64,000 nucleotides of DNA from Aspidiotus rigidus (Eukaryota; Arthropoda; Insecta; Hemiptera; Diaspididae): contig JAVHKY010000026.1 in NCBI GenBank assembly GCA_035079385.1, positions 2,320,501 through 2,384,500 of the forward strand. Reading direction: 5' to 3'. The notes beneath the pieces are model-generated. The model saw nothing but the letters and a program-made list of their open reading frames with translations. It was not told where the DNA came from and made no database searches. Numbering within the stretch: position 1 is the first letter of the stretch; each line of letters starts with the position of its first letter. Position numbers and translations under genes: made by a program. This document shows positions 23,691 to 36,539 of the stretch, one piece after another.

Positions 23691-26130
23691 ATGTAGATTG
23701 TGACGTTACAAGGCTGACTTATGCCTTCGAATAAAAAACTGTTTGTTGGGTATCCATTGAATATCACAAGACGTTTCAAACATAAACTGTGCATTGCATA
23801 GCAACAGGAGGATCACCCAAATTGTTTTTGCTGGGAGTAAAGTTCTCGGAAAAGTGCGTGTATTCGGATCATGAGACCATCGGAGAACTTGAAAAAATTT
23901 TAGCTTGGATTCTCGTAATGGAGGAACGTGAAAAAATTTCAAGCCATGACTCCTTTGGCGAGGGAGAGGACTTAGTTTCGAAGTTTGTGATGAAAGGCTA
24001 CTCTTGCTCATCTTGAATATAATGCAAAGGTAACTAGACAACAGGCTCCGTTCTAATTTCACGCGTAGCATATTCTTCTAACACTGAACATCCCCTTATA
24101 CCACTCAAAGGAATATGGCATCCATACTAGCTTTGTTTGCTAATCATCCGAAAAAAGTGTCACATTTCGCAATCGTTTGGAGCTGATACAAATATTGGCG
24201 TGATTTAAAGGAGTCCGGCTGAATCTAGTTGTAACTGAAATTTTCGTGATTTCGTGTCCGTCTTTCTTATTTCTTTTTATTGAAACAAATCCAATTTTCA
24301 ATCGTCTTTGGAACAATAATTATAATACATCATTATAATCTACGTACTGAATAAATCAGAAGGTAATCTAGTATATATTGAAGAACTAGTTTTCCACTAC
24401 CTCTCGACACCTTGCAGAATCGTTCCAGAAGTTAGGGTCGTCGCGTCAGATTGAAGGTCAGGATTTATTTTACGCTCGCTTCCATACCCCTGCATCGAAT
24501 TTTAGAAGGTGTCCGTTTCTTTATTGCTCCAATAAGAGGTTCGCAACTTTCCAACGACTATGATTAATTAGATTTCAGCCGCCTAAACCCTTAAAAATTC
24601 CAAAGATTTGCATGATTGTAGCTAATTTGAGCAGCTGCGATCAAGTTGACAGGTGTAATTAGATTTACATCGTAGACTGCTAAAAATTTTGCACTTACCT
24701 TACGGATATTAGTATTAGTACGTTAAAAGATTGATGGAAAGAGACCCGAGGAAGATGGAAAATCTTTTTTATCGTCCTGAAGCAATCATCTGGCGAATCT
24801 GTTACCTTTTGATTGCAGTGTACGTATCAATGTATGAACTTGACTGGCACTTGAAGTAGATTATTTTAAGATACGTTGTATTATGTTAATGATTTTTACA
24901 CTTATAAAGTTTTTCTATTATACTTGCTATAATTATATTATGACCCGCGATGAATTAAAATGGTAATTATGCGATTTTTGTCTCATTTTATTACCACGTA
25001 CGGCAGAAAAATATAAAGATTAGTCACGAGACCTATGTGATATTAATTTCCGTGGTACGTGTTATAATTACTTATTTCAATTTTTAGTGCAATTACGTTA
25101 CAATTTTTCGAAGAAAATTTTTCTTAAAAATTTTAAAATATTTAGTCGAGGTCTGTATATTAAGTAATCAGTTCATCTTCTCTTGTTTTCGCTGAAGTTT
25201 TAAAGCTTGTGGTTGACTCAACTCTGCGATTTGAATTTAATGTGGTGGCAAAGAATGAATCAAAATCACCATTAAATTATTGGCGAGTGAGGAAGATACA
25301 CGTACCGATAAAACTACCAAGTGTAGACTAAGAAAAGCGATAGGTAAATAACTTTGGTAATTTCTTAATTTCAAAATGCCAGATTTCATGAGTAATTGTA
25401 CGAATTAATTTTGATCTTGTCGACTATGTCGGTTTATTTTCTAGAGGTGGAGTGTCGCGAAGAAGATTGAGGATAGCAGATTCCTGAGTACAAAACCTAA
25501 TTGAAATGAAATTTTGCAAAAATAACAGTCAAAGTTTGACTGACCTATGGGTTCACTCGTGTCTGGATGAATGTCTTCGAAATTCAAAGTAATTTAATAG
25601 ATTTTTGGACGGAAAATCGACGTGAAATCGGCTGAACATTTATTCCTTTCAAAGTCACGTGGTGTTGAATTGGACCTCATCATCTCAATGTCGATATCAT
25701 TTGTCGTATCGATTTTAGGTCAACTTCCTCGAATTTTTGTCGATTTCAAATCGACTTTGATTAATACTAGAAAGCGACTCAATTTCGACGTCAGTAGTGG
25801 TCAATGAAAAAAAATGAGTAGGTATTCGATTTTGAATCGACTTCTGATCGATTTGCGGTTCACATCGGGCGATTTCAATATGGTTCACTGGGCTAACCTA
25901 TTCCTTCTGTAAGCCACGATGCTGTCAATGGAACTGTACGGTTCCGTGGGCTCTTGAACGTGTCAAGCAGCAGATCGACGGCATGCGACATTAAGTTGAA
26001 ACTCCAGAGTTTGTGAAAAAAAATGTTCTGGTGGAGCCAAATGAATCTTTCCATGGTTGCTTGATCCAGCTCCACAGTCGAGACAATATATTTTCGATGG
26101 CGGATGAAGTCACAGTAGAAACATCAACAG
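23691..26130. other. No gene seen
   Basis: AT-rich unique DNA. Near 25620-25860 short blocks reading TCGATTTCAAATCGAC recur in varied form, but without a regular period. Frames of up to about 120 residues have no domain. Confidence 0.5.
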
Positions 26131-26134
26131 CTTG

Positions 26135-26960
26135 AATCTCTTTGTTACGCCATCAACATCCGTGACGTGATTTGTTCGTGACGTCATCAGCTTGGATCTG
26201 CCTGTAACGTTATCAAATTAGTAACTCACTGCTTCTTCTTTCTTTCTCTTTCTCTCTCGGATTCTCAGATTTTTGGACTAGGTCGAGGAATTTTAGCCCA
26301 TAATGATTCCAACCAATCATCATCATTTGTTAAATCTAGCTTAAATCATCCTGTGACGTCATTAGGCTCGTGACGTTGTCATCATCCGTTGAATGTTTTT
26401 GCGACGTCATCAGCTTGAATTTGTCGGTGACATCATCAACTTACATTATCTTGAGACGTCATTAAGCTCGTGAGGTTATCATCATCCATTGAATGTGTTC
26501 GCGACGTCATCAGCTTGAATTTGTCAGTGACATCATTAACGTAGATTATCCTGTGACGTCATTAAGTTCGTGACGCTATCATCATCCGTTGAATGTGTTT
26601 GCAACGTCATCAGTTATATTCTGTGATGTCGTCAAGCTTACGACGTCATCAACTTGAATTTACCGGTGACATCATCAACTTAGATTATCCTGTGACGTCA
26701 TCCACTTAAATTATTATGGGACGTCATCAAGTAAACGAATCCGTTCCTTAAGGTTACGGCTATCCATCATAAACGAAAAAACGAATACTCTACAGGGAGA
26801 GTAAACAAATGCAAACCGCAGAAAATATGTTCTGCGGTTTGCATTTGTTTACTCTCCCTGTAGAGTATTCGTTTTTTCGTTTAGGACGTCATCAAGCTTG
26901 TAACGTCAACATCCGTGCCGTCATAGTTCGTGACGTCATGAACATTTCTCTGTTTTTCTT
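26135..26960. repeat. TGACGTCATCA-rich array with a 100-bp tandem core
   Basis: More than a dozen GACGTCAT or close variants occur here. From 26341 to 26640 the block runs as a tandem repeat with a period of 100 bp: GAATGTGTTCGCGACGTCAT-type segments start at 26391, 26491 and 26591. The perfect palindrome TGACGTCA equals the CRE/ATF binding octamer, though there is no evidence of regulation here. The array is split by a palindromic element at 26732-26883. Confidence 0.8.
26732..26883. repeat. Palindromic element, copy 2 (long-hairpin form)
   Basis: After a 38-bp lead (TAAACGAATCCGTTCCTTAA and onward), the segment 26770-26883 is an essentially perfect hairpin of about 54-bp arms around AATAT. 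It contains the same TAAACGAAAAAACGAATACT arm as the copy at 17035 plus an extra inner arm GTAAACAAATGCAAACCGCA. It has inserted inside the GACGTCATCAAG array. The open frame across it arises from the palindrome. Confidence 0.85.
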
Positions 26961-27240
26961 TTTCGCACTAGTAGATTTCTGGAATAGGTTGCATGCTAGG
27001 CCTAGTTTGAGCCTAGTACAGCCTAGTATACTACATGCTAGGCTTTAATAGGTCTAGTATAGGGCTAATTTAGTCTAATATACTCCAGGTTTAGTTTAGG
27101 CCCTAGTACGTTATGTAGTCTAGAGTACTGTAAGCGAAGCATTCTAGTATAATGTATGTTAAAGCTAGTTTAGTGTAGTCTAATTAGGCCTAGTGTACAG
27201 CTAGTATATACCTGTAGCCTAATATACTGTGTGCTACGAC
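26960..27240. repeat. CTAGTATA dispersed repeat, copy 3
   Basis: Dense variants of GCCTAGTATA, CTAGTTTA and TATACTAC, ending in GGGCCTCACAGATTTC, the same terminal segment as the 8.7-9.17 kb copy. Both copies follow TGACGTCAT motifs, so the two parts travel together. Confidence 0.7.
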
Positions 27241-27432
27241 TGAGAAACTCGAACTGGGCCTCACAGATTTCTGGGTTAGGTGGAGGATTCGAGAATCTGA
27301 GTTCAAAACGGGGAGGGAGGTTAGGAGAGGAACTGATAGATAATATGAAACAGAGGTGGTTAGAGCAAAGAGTGATCCAAAAGAGGAAAAGAAAGATTCT
27401 TGAAGTACAGGGAGGGAAAGGGAGGTGGAGTG

Positions 27433-27435
<3 letters not shown>

Positions 27436-27501
<66 letters not shown>
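27436..27501. repeat. (GA)n microsatellite
   Basis: About 33 uninterrupted GA dinucleotides. The Ser-Leu frame on the minus strand and the Arg-Glu frame on the plus strand through it are artefacts. Confidence 0.95.
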
Positions 27502-27506
<5 letters not shown>

Positions 27507-27539
27507 GAGAAGAGACAGCAACACCAAAGTATAACCAAA

Positions 27540-29210
27540 TTAATATGCTCTTATAACCGAGGACCTACATCAAACGTCACTTTCACGGGAGAAGGAACAT
27601 TGCTAGAAAAGAACATTAAGTACAACCAGCCAGAAAAATTGACACAGTGTAAGCTTAAAAATATGGTCATTAGCTGCAAACAAGTAATCCAAACCACGGA
27701 ATATGACGCACCAGAAGCCTGAACCAGAATTGGGGAAGTACTGTTGGACTTCAAGGAGAACATTCGCCAAACCGATGACAGAACGCAAGTAATGCAGAGG
27801 AAGGTCATAAATCTATAAAAGAAGATCCGACAAAGCGACCTGATCTTGACAAAGGCTACACCGTAGTGGTAATGGAGAAGGACGACTACACACAAAAAGT
27901 GGAGTTGTACATTGCAGAGAATATTGATACTAAGAACTGAAGAAGAACTTGACACAGATGCACCGGAACAGGCGTAAGTCTCTTGAAAGAGGACAATGTA
28001 CCTGTCAGTGAAAAGACGATTGAGGTGAACTTGGTAGCACCGAAACTCAAAGAGCTTGTAAAACTCCACAACGCGAATTGTTCGATGAGACCACAAGTTA
28101 ATAGTATTCTGATTACCATGCTACAAGATACCAGAGATCGCTGCCAGATTCTTGACACAGAACTATCAGTTCGCACCTAAACAAAACATCAAAAACAATA
28201 GGGATCTGACAAAGGGAGGTGGAAATCAAAAGCAGCGAGTAATTGGTGCCTTCGGACGTGACAAACATGTTTGGTACCATACCAAAGGGGAAACTATTCA
28301 CCCTACCGCGAAAAACAAATACCATGGGAACCCTGACGGACTAAAGTAGGCGAAAATAGTGGAAGAGATTGTAGACCAGAACTACTGCGCTGATTCAATA
28401 AAGCTCTACAGCCAGAAAAAAGGACCATAGCGATGGAATACGGGAGGAAATATTCATGAATGATATGGAAAACAAGATATTGAAAGGCAGCAAGTTCAGA
28501 AACTCGATCAAACACTGGGTTAGGTCCGAATTATGTAGTCAGACAAGGTGGACCAATTCCTTCTGGGAACGAATACAATGAATCGGAGCTGCATCAAATT
28601 CACAGTGGGAAAGGACAATGAAACTAGTAACTATTTAGACCTAACACTCACATCAGAGAACAATAAGATAGAATTCAAAATATACAAAGAGCCCACGCAC
28701 ATCGGCACCATCATCCCAAATGATTCGTGCTGTCGCCCCAGGCACACGTCAGGGGCAACTCAGAACTACTGCTACCAAGCAATTTCTTTCCTAAAGAACA
28801 ATTAAGAGAAGAGGAAAGATATTGAAGTAATAAAGCAGGTCGCAGCAGCCAATCGTTTCTCTAGAGGCGTGACTGAGAGAATCCTTGGGAAAATATTAGC
28901 ACAGAAGGGAACCCATGACAGCACAGCGAGAAAGTACTCTGGAAGTACCATACATAGGAAAGCAAACTAACAAGGAGATAAAGGCGTTCGGTGGTTGTTA
29001 TGTGGATGTGGGTATCCATTATGAAGAGGATCCATGACTAGTTGGAGGCAAGGGACATGGGAAGCTTGAGCAGAGTGTACAAGTTCAGTTGCGAACAATG
29101 CGAGTGCATCTACATCGTTGAGACTGGGAAAAAGTTGTAGGAGAACGGAGCTTGGGAGAAAGAGGGTGACAAGTCACCGTTTGGCAAACACTGCAATGAA
29201 TGGTGAAGGA
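27540..29210 (+). pseudogene. Decayed Penelope-like retroelement
   Basis: Pieces in several plus frames follow the order of a Penelope-like protein: LLEKNIKYNQPEKL (27600-27642), DKGYTVVVMEKDDY (27848-27890), APKLKELVKLHNANCSMRP (about 28037-28092), NYLDLTLT then FKIYKEPTHIGTIIPNDS (28630-28730), and VYKFSCEQCECIYIVETGKK (29078-29136), which is the start of a GIY-YIG nuclease domain. Many stops and frameshifts separate them. The RT palm with its catalytic aspartates is missing between about 28110 and 28540. About 1.7 kb in all. It is older than the 50-kb copy judging by the damage. Confidence 0.8.
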
Positions 29211-29219
29211 ATATTCATT

Positions 29220-32200
29220 CATACAGAAAACCGCACAAAGGGGAAAAAACTCTGGGAACAGATGGAGATTGCATAAGCAGCCTCTTGAACAATGTAATCG
29301 CGTTCGACAGTAAAAAATTAATCGATTTGGTGATTGGACGGTGCAAAAAGAACAGAATTAACCAATAGGATGACGACAAATCTGGTAGCCAATAGAAACG
29401 TAGTACGCAAGCAAATGAACCAATCACGATGCAGTATGAATCAATATTTATAAGAAACTTTTTTTTTACATTTGACCAAATTATTGGAAGAGGAGGACGG
29501 CAAAACTTCCTCAACAAAATTATGTAGTCCCTCCACCTCCCAAAGTCGGCGCTTTTGAATGAACAGAAGGGAAAAGCATTGGTACAAATAAACTAGAATC
29601 TAGCGTTTTTATCACGGATAATCCGGGTAAAAAAGTCATCAACTATTTCGATATTTTCTGGCTGACTAAAAATACATGGTGAAGTATCATTTCACTTAAA
29701 AAAGGTGTCGCCATAGAAAACAATTTAGCATCTCAATATGTGTATCCAACATAAAATGTCATGACATGGATCTTCATAAGTCATTTATAGGTGATTAGTA
29801 CAAGCGGCTGTTCCAGGAATTCCTTGACACGAAGAGTCCCACGTTCCGATTCAACTTCGACCTGCTCTATATAACGAATAACCAAAAAATTAATTCTAGA
29901 TGATTCGGGGAATGAATTTTTATTTTTGAACGAACATCCACACGTGAAAGCGAGCGATGAAATAACTTGTACGTCGCATATTAACAGTAAATCGTCGTAA
30001 ATTGGACGTTGCTGTCGGATCGTACAGATTAATTTTTCGGATAAATATTAATGACAGTAAAATTCAATCGTTAACGAGATTGCCTTCGCAATTTGTATAG
30101 TCTATCGCGATTCATTTACTCGTACTTGTCTTCATCAGTCATTCATCCGCGTACGTTTTCAAACTCTTTTCCGTATAGTCGAATCTCGGCAGTTAAATTT
30201 TGGACAGTCTCGAAGCCGAAGAAATTTACGGAAGACATGTAAGCCTGTTGTACAACACCTTCGTTTATTTATGTACCTCGGACTTAATTTATGTTCATCA
30301 TCTTCCTGACAAAATGATATTATCATATTATCGCGGGGTATATAAAATTACTAAAATGTATTTATAACTCCCTCCTAACAAGGTAGAAAGTCTTGTTGAC
30401 GCTTGATTTAAATATTAAAGCCATCTAGGCGTCCGATTCTCGACAGAAACTCGTCCTTAAACACTCTATAGAAGGAGTAGCATTAATTTACGCTATTAAG
30501 AAAAAATTTAATTACCGCGATGAATTTCGGTTGACCCCTCCTGGTTATGAAACCCGTTAATGAGAGCTCATTAACTGCCATAAAATTTTGTTTTATTCTT
30601 CTACGCGAACGTAACTTACCTGTGTTTATTTCTTCCGATGGTCCATTTATTCAAACACCGAATACGATGAAGTTATAAACTGTAAAGAAAAAAAATAAAC
30701 ATTTTACGATTTATTAAAATATTTTCTTTGAAGAAAGCGAATAAGGATGAATCTCTCTAACCACCGGATAGGAAGACTTAAAAACCCTATGTATTTTTAT
30801 TTTTATTATACTCGCCGATAGCTATTTGATTGTTCTTTCGAATGACAACAAGCGGTAAGAAATACTCCTCGCCTTCCAAAGAGTCGGATAATATTTTGTC
30901 TAATTAATATTCCACGCTTCAACACGAATATCAGGCTCATAACTTAACTTCATCATTTGGTTAATGAGTGTATTCCTTGATATAATAAAGCTTCGAGAAA
31001 GAGAACGATAGTATGCGCTCCGAAGAAAAATTCCGGTAATCGAAAAACAATGTAAATCACATATTTTACGACTTTCGTATTCAACAGGAGCCGACAAAAA
31101 ATACGGTCTCTTTTCAACTTTGCGATAAAGATTGTGTGAACTGACAAATTTTTCAAAATTCTCCCTACGATGACAGGATGACTTTATTTCGCGAATTATG
31201 AACAAATTAGTAGACTATGTAACGAGAAAATTTATTAGCGTATCGGATCTATTCCATTGAGTAAATTTCCGAGTACAGCTTTTAAAAGAAATCTCAAAAA
31301 ACAAATCAATTACTCGAATTCGAGATTCTAACCGAAGGAGCGTCGCGCATAATTTAATTTGTAAAACCTGCTCAACCTCTTCTAGATGGGGAAAGTAAAA
31401 GTAGGTAGGAACGCGATATTATTGTGATACAGATGGGAAATATGTTCTTCTCGCGTCACTGAATGAAGTGGTCTGTACTTGATATGTTACTAGTAGCAAT
31501 TTAAATAATTTTTCAGAAGACGACCGATGCATTCATCAATTTTGAACTTCTCTCATCCAGCTTGAAGACTCATCTCAGGCAGAATTTGGACACGGTTTCA
31601 TTCGGAACACGTCGTCAATGACATCGGTTCTCCTGAATGACTTTTTTAGAATTTCAGTTCGCGATGGGCGACTAATGTTACGAGTGTAAATGTAAATCGT
31701 CTACACCTCTTTCGAAATTTTTTTGATACCTAATTAATTTATTATACGCGTCATGTATAAATAGGTCTAGGTGTTTGCGTTAAACGTAGAAGAATATTAT
31801 TGGATGGTAACGTAAAAATCCACACCAAAGACCCCCCACATTGAGACTTAGGCTGAAAAATAAATCAATGACTAGTGAAATTCAATATCTTTTGAGTGTA
31901 ACAAGTTATATCCATCCCATTATGGAAGAAACTTCGCTAAAAAAAAATGACAAAAAACTGCATAAAAAACTTGTCACTGGCACGGTGGAGACGATTTCCT
32001 TGGTAATTGTCGGAAGTCCAGAAATAGAGGAGGAAGAATGATGAAAAGTACCTAGTTTTGATAACGTACGGTATATGAAGTGCATTCTCATGAATGTACG
32101 AATATTTAAAAGAAAGGGTCTGAAATCAAACGTGGCAGAGAATGTGGGAGTTTTTTGAAAGGAAGGCTGACGACGTGAAGATCTGAGGATCTGCATTGGA

Positions 32201-32575
32201 CGTGATCGAAAAAGAGGGAAAATACCTACGTTTATGAATATTCATCAAGGCTACAGTAGCAATTGCTATTAATGGAAAACTTCAATAAAACAATAAACGG
32301 AGAAGAGGACACTGGCGGATAGGCACTGATGGTCATGGGTCTCTCACGTGTATCCATCCAGCTCGGCATTCTTCAGATACGCTATGGGGAAGGAACGCGG
32401 GCTGTACTATTCAAGCTTGCTGAGAGTAGAGACCTTCATTGAAAGATGAAGTAAATTTCTCCACTCCATAGAAAAACGTTGAATCATGTGTTCATCTTCG
32501 AGTGTTTTAACAGAGAACCTAGAGGGGTTTCGGAAAAAATGTTTGCCATCCGCCAGCCGGTGACCCTCAGGTCAT
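29220..32575. other. No gene seen; long unique AT-rich stretch
   Basis: Over 3 kb without a convincing frame; candidates of 60-100 residues have no domain. No tandem or inverted repeats of note. Confidence 0.5.
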
Positions 32576-32579
32576 ATCA

Positions 32580-32721
32580 TATGTGACCTGCGATGAGAAA
32601 AAGATACTCCTTGCCCATTGACAGAAACACCATTTCTCTCTGATTAGATGTTCAATCAGAGAGAAATGGTGTTCCTGCGCCATTGGGCAATGAGCATCTT
32701 TTTCTCATCGCAGGTCACATA
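32580..32721. repeat. Long hairpin, ~65-bp arms, tiny loop
   Basis: TATGTGACCTGCGATGAGAA and the following sequence to TCTCTCTGATT at 32647 pairs with 32655-32721 with only a few mismatches; the loop is under 10 bp. The transcript would form a near-perfect hairpin. No target duplication or protein. Just after it, 32722-32790 is a diverged inverse piece of the 46-bp minisatellite. Confidence 0.85.
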
Positions 32722-33700
32722 TATAGGTTTCCAAGTCCCCCTCCTAAGAAATTTCAAATCCCCCGCCTATTGTATGTAGCTCCAAAGTCCGGGCCTGTGA
32801 CGCCACACTTTGATGACCGTCTCTGACGACGTCACGATATCGATATTCTCTCCACGTGAGTGACTCAAAGTCAAGTTACATTTCTTCTTCTGAGAAGTTC
32901 GATAAAGCTCAAAGCTAAACCGTCTTTCCTCAACAGAGGTTGAAGGCTTGGGTTAAAATTCCTCCTCCATGAGGATTCGAGTGATAAATGTTTTGAAGTC
33001 AGAATGATAAGTGTGTGGATTACGTTGTCGAATCATACTAGTGAATGATTACAGAGAATCCGGAAAGGTATGAAAGGGAGGGGAAAGAGAGACTGCAAAA
33101 AAAGTTCTGGCAGAGCCAAATGAAGGAAGGTTATGTTTCATGTCTTATAGATGACATCATTCATGTTTTATCCATGAAAGAGGTCAAGGCCACACCTGCC
33201 TTGTGATATCACCAACGAGTAATTTATGCCTCCCTCTCACTCGCACATCAGCTTCCGGGCCAGATCACGCCTGATGAAAACTTTGACCGGCCAGAATAGC
33301 ATTGCCCTTCATGTCAATCTTATGATCGACAAGAAGCTCATCGTTAAGAGCTTCAGTAAACTGATTTCCTCATCCAGGCAAACTCCCCCTCTTGAAAACG
33401 AAACTACTCTTCAAAAAAGCCAGTCTATTAAACTGTATTATGTTCGACTAACCAACTCCCAACTATTAGTCCAGTATAAATCTAACGTAAGACTAGTATA
33501 CGTTACTCCCTCACAGCCCCGCCTCCGCCATTCTTCGTAGATTAGTATACTGTGATGGGTTCGCCTACTCAGCCTATAGTTTTTTGTACCCAATGGAGGC
33601 AACATAATCAAGAGGATCATGAAGGACATCAATGAACATGTGGAAGCCCAAACGAAACGAATGAAGCTACAAGAAACTTGTCGAACTAACCCTCCCCCCC
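32722..33700. other. Repeat debris, no gene
   Basis: Contains a minisatellite fragment (32722-32790), GACGTCAC near 32830, a segment TTCTGGCAGAGCCAAATGAA near 33105 that recurs in diverged form near 26020 and 58970, and a short CTAGTATA piece near 33490-33550. Confidence 0.45.
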
Positions 33701-33702
33701 TC

Positions 33703-33716
33703 AAAAAAAAAAAAAA

Positions 33717-33761
<45 letters not shown>
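33703..33761. repeat. Poly(A) followed by (GA)n
   Basis: About 22 A residues run straight into about 18 GA units. A poly(A) followed by a microsatellite is often the scar of a retroposed copy, but no matching target duplication was found. Confidence 0.9.
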
Positions 33762-33763
<2 letters not shown>

Positions 33764-33764
<1 letters not shown>

Positions 33765-34500
33765 TTGCGGCTTCCGGGGCAGTTGACGAGAAATGACTGG
33801 TTTGGAAGCGTTATACTTGTGACAAGCAGGGAAAAGATCTCAGACTTTTGCGGAGAATAGACCGAGGAGTGGGCTGTCCGGTGCGAGCAACGAGAAGAAC
33901 GCGGGGTTGTACTGAAAACAGAAGTATGGCCGAACCTGCGGCCGCGACGATTGACGAAAGATGAACGAGTCGTAAACGCTGTACCCTCGGTTTTCGCGCC
34001 GAGCGACGGGGAAGAGATGAAAAGAGTCACAAGAAGCCTACAGAGAGCCGCTGAAGTCGTTTAAACCGAAAAGATGGTTACAACGGCGGTTCCCGCACGG
34101 AGAACAGCCTGAGAAATCGATAAGAGAAGCTGGAAAGGAAGATACGAGATGACAGGCTGTATAGAGGCTGTACAGGAAAGCGATGTTAATTCGACAAAAT
34201 TCCAGAAATAAGGTAATGGGAAGCAGGACTTGAAGCCAACCACTGGTTCGAGGAGAGTGATTTGAAGACGAGACGTATAGGAAAAATACGAAATTTGAGA
34301 TGAAAATGAAAGCAAAGTAGAGGACAGAGTTTTTTGAGACGTGACTTTATCACCAAGAGTAGGCCGAGCAATTGATTGAGTTTTGAAGCCACGGCGCGAG
34401 GTTCTTCGGCACTTCAGGGTCGTTTTAGGCAGTTGCATGGTTTGTCGATGTTTCGCGCCCAAGTTGTTTCGCTCGTTTTTCAATTATCATTGTCAACAGG
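33764..34500. other. GC-richer block, unrecognised
   Basis: The base composition is clearly higher in G and C than the flanks. Frames of 109 and 140 residues exist on the minus strand, and a plus-strand peptide near 33925 starts MAEPAAATIDER and stays open for parts of its length before stops. I recognise no domain. It could be the 5' part of a retroelement or a captured host fragment. Confidence 0.3.
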
Positions 34501-36530
34501 GTGAAACAAAGAGACAAGTTACATTTCGATTCTATTGACCCAGGCAGAAGGAAATTTGACCATTTTTATGAGAAGACGATTAAAGAGATTATAAATCTAT
34601 TCGATATGTTTCACTATGCTGTATGGCTTATAAAAATCAGGGGTGACTTTATGGAATAATACGCGTTGTCGCGTATTTTCTACAATGATCTTATATTCAA
34701 ATAAAAAACTTGGAGAAGAATACGCGCGTCTGTTATGCACAAAATTTGTCCTTGGATACCGGCTGTATAATATAGTCTCGTATTTTTTCCAACTAAATCA
34801 TATCGTCGAATAATAATATCACTCGAAATTTCATGAAAAGGAGTGCGTATACGTGTATAGCGTGCTTTTGAAAATAATTCAACATATCGCGACTGATGCA
34901 AGCGTATGTACTGACATCGTATCGATAATTATTATCGCATTTGAAAAATAAAAGAAAAAGAGAGAAATAGAGTACACGGGCCCCGAAGTTAATGATTAGC
35001 AGCCCGCATATCTAGCTAAACTGCAGAGCACAGCTGAACTGAAACGACAGTGTTTTTTTTTTTTTTCAAGCATTTCTTTCAGTACCATCTCACCTGTTTT
35101 CCCGAAACAGAAGTCGGCCAATCGGTTCACCCGACGTATCAGTAACGAGAGTTTAGGCGCGTGCCACTTACCTGTTCGGAGAGAGGAGATAAATAAATTT
35201 TTGAGAGCGTTACTTTTGACGAATTTATCAGTCAGCGTGAGCATTCGTTAGGAAACTTTTCCCGCATAGTATACGATTTGAAAATTTCAACTTCTATTGT
35301 TCGCCGTGTTTACATGGTTAGGAAATTTGCTCTAGGAGTGTTGGACGATTATCTACGTTTCTTTCCTTATCACGAACGATGCATTTTCATCAACCAGCCG
35401 TAGATTATAAGGCGAGTAGTATGGTTCTGATATTCAACTTGAGTTTCAAATTCGATACAATGGTCAATCGCTTGACATCGAAGCACGAGATTAAATTCAC
35501 AGAAAGTAGAATATCTCTCAAGGTAGACGAGAGGGTTAGGTACAATACTGATGCAATTGTGTCAATATACTGGGCGATATTCGTGTGTGTTCTCGTCGAT
35601 GAGAAAATTCAACCGTCGTTAGAAATTGACGAGGATTAATAAAATATAATATATTTTTTTAATTGTACTTATTAGAAGCGGAGAATGGTCACGTGCGAAC
35701 GACCTGTCAATACTTATTGCAAATCGATAATATCGTTTCGAGTGCATTGTGGTTGGCATGAGTTGAGTAATCTGCCACTAAACGATCGCTGGATAAATCG
35801 TATATTGTCAATTTGGTCGAAATTTGAATCGTTAACCCTTTCGTATCTTATTCGAAATGAAGGATTTACGTGCTAGCTCTTCATCAAAAAAGGGGCAACG
35901 TGATCGCTTCATTGTAGGGATAGTTTTTTAAGTCTATTTATTAAATAATACGTACGTGTTGGGAGATTATGCTCATCACGTAATTGTGCTAGTACGCGTG
36001 TGACTTTTGTAAAAGATGATGTTTAATTTGGATTTTGTGACTCTTATTTGGTCGTGGAGGCTTATTATTTAGTTGTCATTACGCTACTAGCCCAACAGTC
36101 CCTTATTAAATAAGGGAAGTACTTCACCAGACGTCGCGTCTGTCGTTTATCGTTCATTCATTCTTCATGATTTCCTGTTGAGAAGTAAGGATGCGCACTT
36201 ATTTTAAAGTTGAAGTATCGTAATTGAAATGTCACCAAATTTTAATGACGTAATTTACATTAATTATACAGAAGAGAACAGAATGTGTTTAAAAAATCGA
36301 AAGCTGTTATATTTTGCGGGTTCCATTATGTCTCAGCCTCTTCTCGTGAATCGAAATTGTTCTGATCCCCCCCTACTCGTATGACTGTACAACTCCACTT
36401 CGCTCGAAATTTTTCGAAGTCCAAAGTTTCCTCGATGACGTCATTTTCATGTCCTTCTCCAGGTCGACCATTTTCGTTGCTCTTGAGAATAAATTTTGGC
36501 TAATACCAGTCGTCTCACGAGCTCCCGCGG
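34501..36530. other. No gene seen
   Basis: AT-rich unique DNA with a T-run at 35050. No supported frame. Confidence 0.5.
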
Positions 36531-36539
36531 TGAATAAAA

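Noticed and set aside
27170..27538. 122-residue frame with a Ser-Leu tract
   Set aside because: Created by the GA microsatellite.
27551..28096. 181-residue minus-strand frame
   Set aside because: It is antisense to the decayed Penelope-like element, whose plus-strand peptides are recognisable in the right order.
34061..34483. 140-residue minus-strand frame as a gene
   Set aside because: No domain, no splice or start context, and an alternative plus-strand reading is equally open in parts.
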